From an uncultured Chthoniobacterales bacterium (GTDB lineage: Bacteria > Verrucomicrobiota > Verrucomicrobiia > Chthoniobacterales > UBA10450): a stretch of 5,433 bases of DNA. The notes beneath the pieces were generated by a model. It was not told the origin of the DNA, did not search any database, and worked only from the letters and a program-made list of their open reading frames with translations. The position numbers and the translations under genes are program-made. Position 1 is the first letter of the stretch. Each line of letters begins with the position of its first letter. The stretch covers positions 1-5,433 of the forward strand of contig CATPAT010000016.1 in the NCBI GenBank assembly GCA_955652155.1. Reading direction: 5' to 3'. Of this stretch, positions 4,572 through 5,433 are shown one piece after another.

Positions 4572-5433
4572 TGAAAGAAATTGTACCGGCTGGAAAATGC
4601 CGGCGCGTTGACCTCCAATTGCGAAACAACCGCGACCAGGACCGTGACGCCGAGCAATGTCCATCGTAGCCATTGCTGTTTTGTCCAGCTGCTGAACCGA
4701 TCAATGGCGTAGACGAACAATAGGAAAAAAGGAATGGCGGCTGCGTCCAACAATCGTCCGGATGTGAAATACGGATGTTCGCGCGACGGATACGGGCACT
4801 GGCCGAAATCAAAACTGATCGATAAGACGACGAGAAACGCGACGATCGACAAAAAACTCAGAAGCGCGACCGCTAGAACCAATCGTTGATCGCCCGGGTT
4901 CGATCGGCGTCGCAAAAGGAGCACGCCGGTCGCGAGAATTACAATTGCCGATGAAATTGCATAGAACGTGTCCGCCGCGGCGGATGCCATTCGCTGGAGG
5001 TGCCAGACAAATTCGCCGCGCCAGAAACTCGCGATCAGTTCCGGCCAAAATTCCCTGATGCCGTTCAGTGTAAAGATCAGATGTGACCACCATTCGCCGA
5101 ACGGCTTTCGGGTCCAGCCTAACAATTCGATTTTCGATTTGGTCGCGGTCAGGTCGCCGAAATTGTGATGATTCCATGCAAACCAGATCCCGAGCGGCAG
5201 CGCCAGTGACAAAAGGAAGACGCCGAGCGTGATTAGGCCTGGTCGAAGACTTCCGTTCCTGGGGCCGCGAAAAATCCTCCACGCGATCGCGGCGATTGCG
5301 ATCAGCGGCAGCGGAAGATTGCTCGTTTTGATAAGACAAGTCGCGGCGATGGCCAGGCCGGTCCAAACGGCGACACCAATTCCGGGGTGCTCGCTTTGCA
5401 ACAGTTTAGCGAGTCCGAGAAACGCGATACCGA
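4556..5433 (-). CDS. Polytopic membrane protein, C-terminal part; GT-C/ArnT-like glycosyltransferase candidate (partial)
   Basis: The frame is open from the right edge (GIAFLGLAKL before a Leu TTG at 5399-5401) to TAG at 4558-4556, giving about 291 visible residues. The N-terminus is off the window, so the TTG is not taken as the start. At least six hydrophobic segments are visible, at about 19-51, 66-86, 156-173, 182-206, 229-242 and 257-271 of the fragment; the first may be two helices. Between the third and fourth of the resulting helices, WFAWNHHNFGDLT (83-95) recalls the W-x-x-N-x-x-x-(Y/F)GD motif often seen in GT39/DUF2142-type membrane glycosyltransferases. YPSREHPYFTSGRLLDAAAIP (from 214) recalls their GRY-type loop before a late helix. 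The catalytic Asp-containing N-terminal loops would lie outside the window, so the enzymatic role is unconfirmed. It converges with the small basic protein gene and is unrelated to the pxp cluster. Confidence 0.8.
   Translation of the reverse strand, partial: GIAFLGLAKLLQSEHPGIGVAVWTGLAIAATCLIKTSNLPLPLIAIAAIAWRIFRGPRNGSLRPGLITLGVFLLSLALPLGIWFAWNHHNFGDLTATKSKIELLGWTRKPFGEWWSHLIFTLNGIREFWPELIASFWRGEFVWHLQRMASAAADTFYAISSAIVILATGVLLLRRRSNPGDQRLVLAVALLSFLSIVAFLVVLSISFDFGQCPYPSREHPYFTSGRLLDAAAIPFFLLFVYAIDRFSSWTKQQWLRWTLLGVTVLVAVVSQLEVNAPAFSSRYNFFHRQTP

Noticed and set aside
4327..4812. Minus-strand open frame running opposite the small DUF3008-type gene
   Set aside because: It conflicts with both the recognisable plus-strand small protein and the real end of the minus-strand membrane gene, and its translation has no domain pattern.
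4809..5366. Minus-strand open frame of 185 codons in another frame of the glycosyltransferase-like gene
   Set aside because: The competing frame encodes clear membrane helices and remains open to the window edge, whereas this one is Arg-rich and featureless.
1..5433. CRISPR array, tRNA/rRNA gene, integrase or transposase, toxin-antitoxin or defence genes
   Set aside because: No regularly spaced direct repeats, no tRNA-like cloverleaf and no matching protein motifs were seen on either strand.

Overview
The window looks like a chromosomal segment of a moderately GC-rich bacterium. Verrucomicrobiota (Chthoniobacterales-like) is my best guess. It rests on starts that mostly lack a Shine-Dalgarno sequence, on the style of the small GTAG-headed palindromic repeats, and on the gene complement. 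This placement is an inference and cannot be proven from 5.4 kb.

Positions 1-4261 form one tightly packed plus-strand gene cluster. It opens with the last codons of an unidentified gene, followed by a small membrane-anchored coiled-coil protein. Next come the three subunits of the prokaryotic ATP-dependent 5-oxoprolinase in the order pxpB-pxpC-pxpA, and then an APC-superfamily amino-acid permease. pxpB/pxpC, pxpC/pxpA and pxpA/permease each overlap by exactly 4 bases (GTGA, ATGA, GTGA), so the block is probably translationally coupled. The simplest reading is a uptake-and-recycling unit: the permease brings in 5-oxoproline (pyroglutamate) or a related amino acid, and PxpABC opens the lactam to glutamate using ATP. 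The permease's substrate is inferred from context only.

Positions 4262-4348 are a short intergenic stretch holding a single REP-like hairpin. After it lies a 63-residue, extremely basic protein that I recognise as a DUF3008-type small protein (4349-4540). From 4556 to the right edge, on the minus strand, is the C-terminal part of a polytopic membrane protein resembling GT-C/ArnT-like glycosyltransferases. The two genes converge with only 15 bases between their stop codons, and a hairpin spans the minus gene's stop.

The most notable feature is a 63-bp REPIN-like element (551-613) inside pxpB. It has GTAG at one end and its inverse CTAC at the other, each followed inward by a hairpin. It is exactly 21 codons long and open in the pxpB frame, and it falls in the linker between the two PxpB domains, so a mobile palindromic repeat seems to have become coding sequence. 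I see no CRISPR array, tRNA, rRNA, transposase or defence system.
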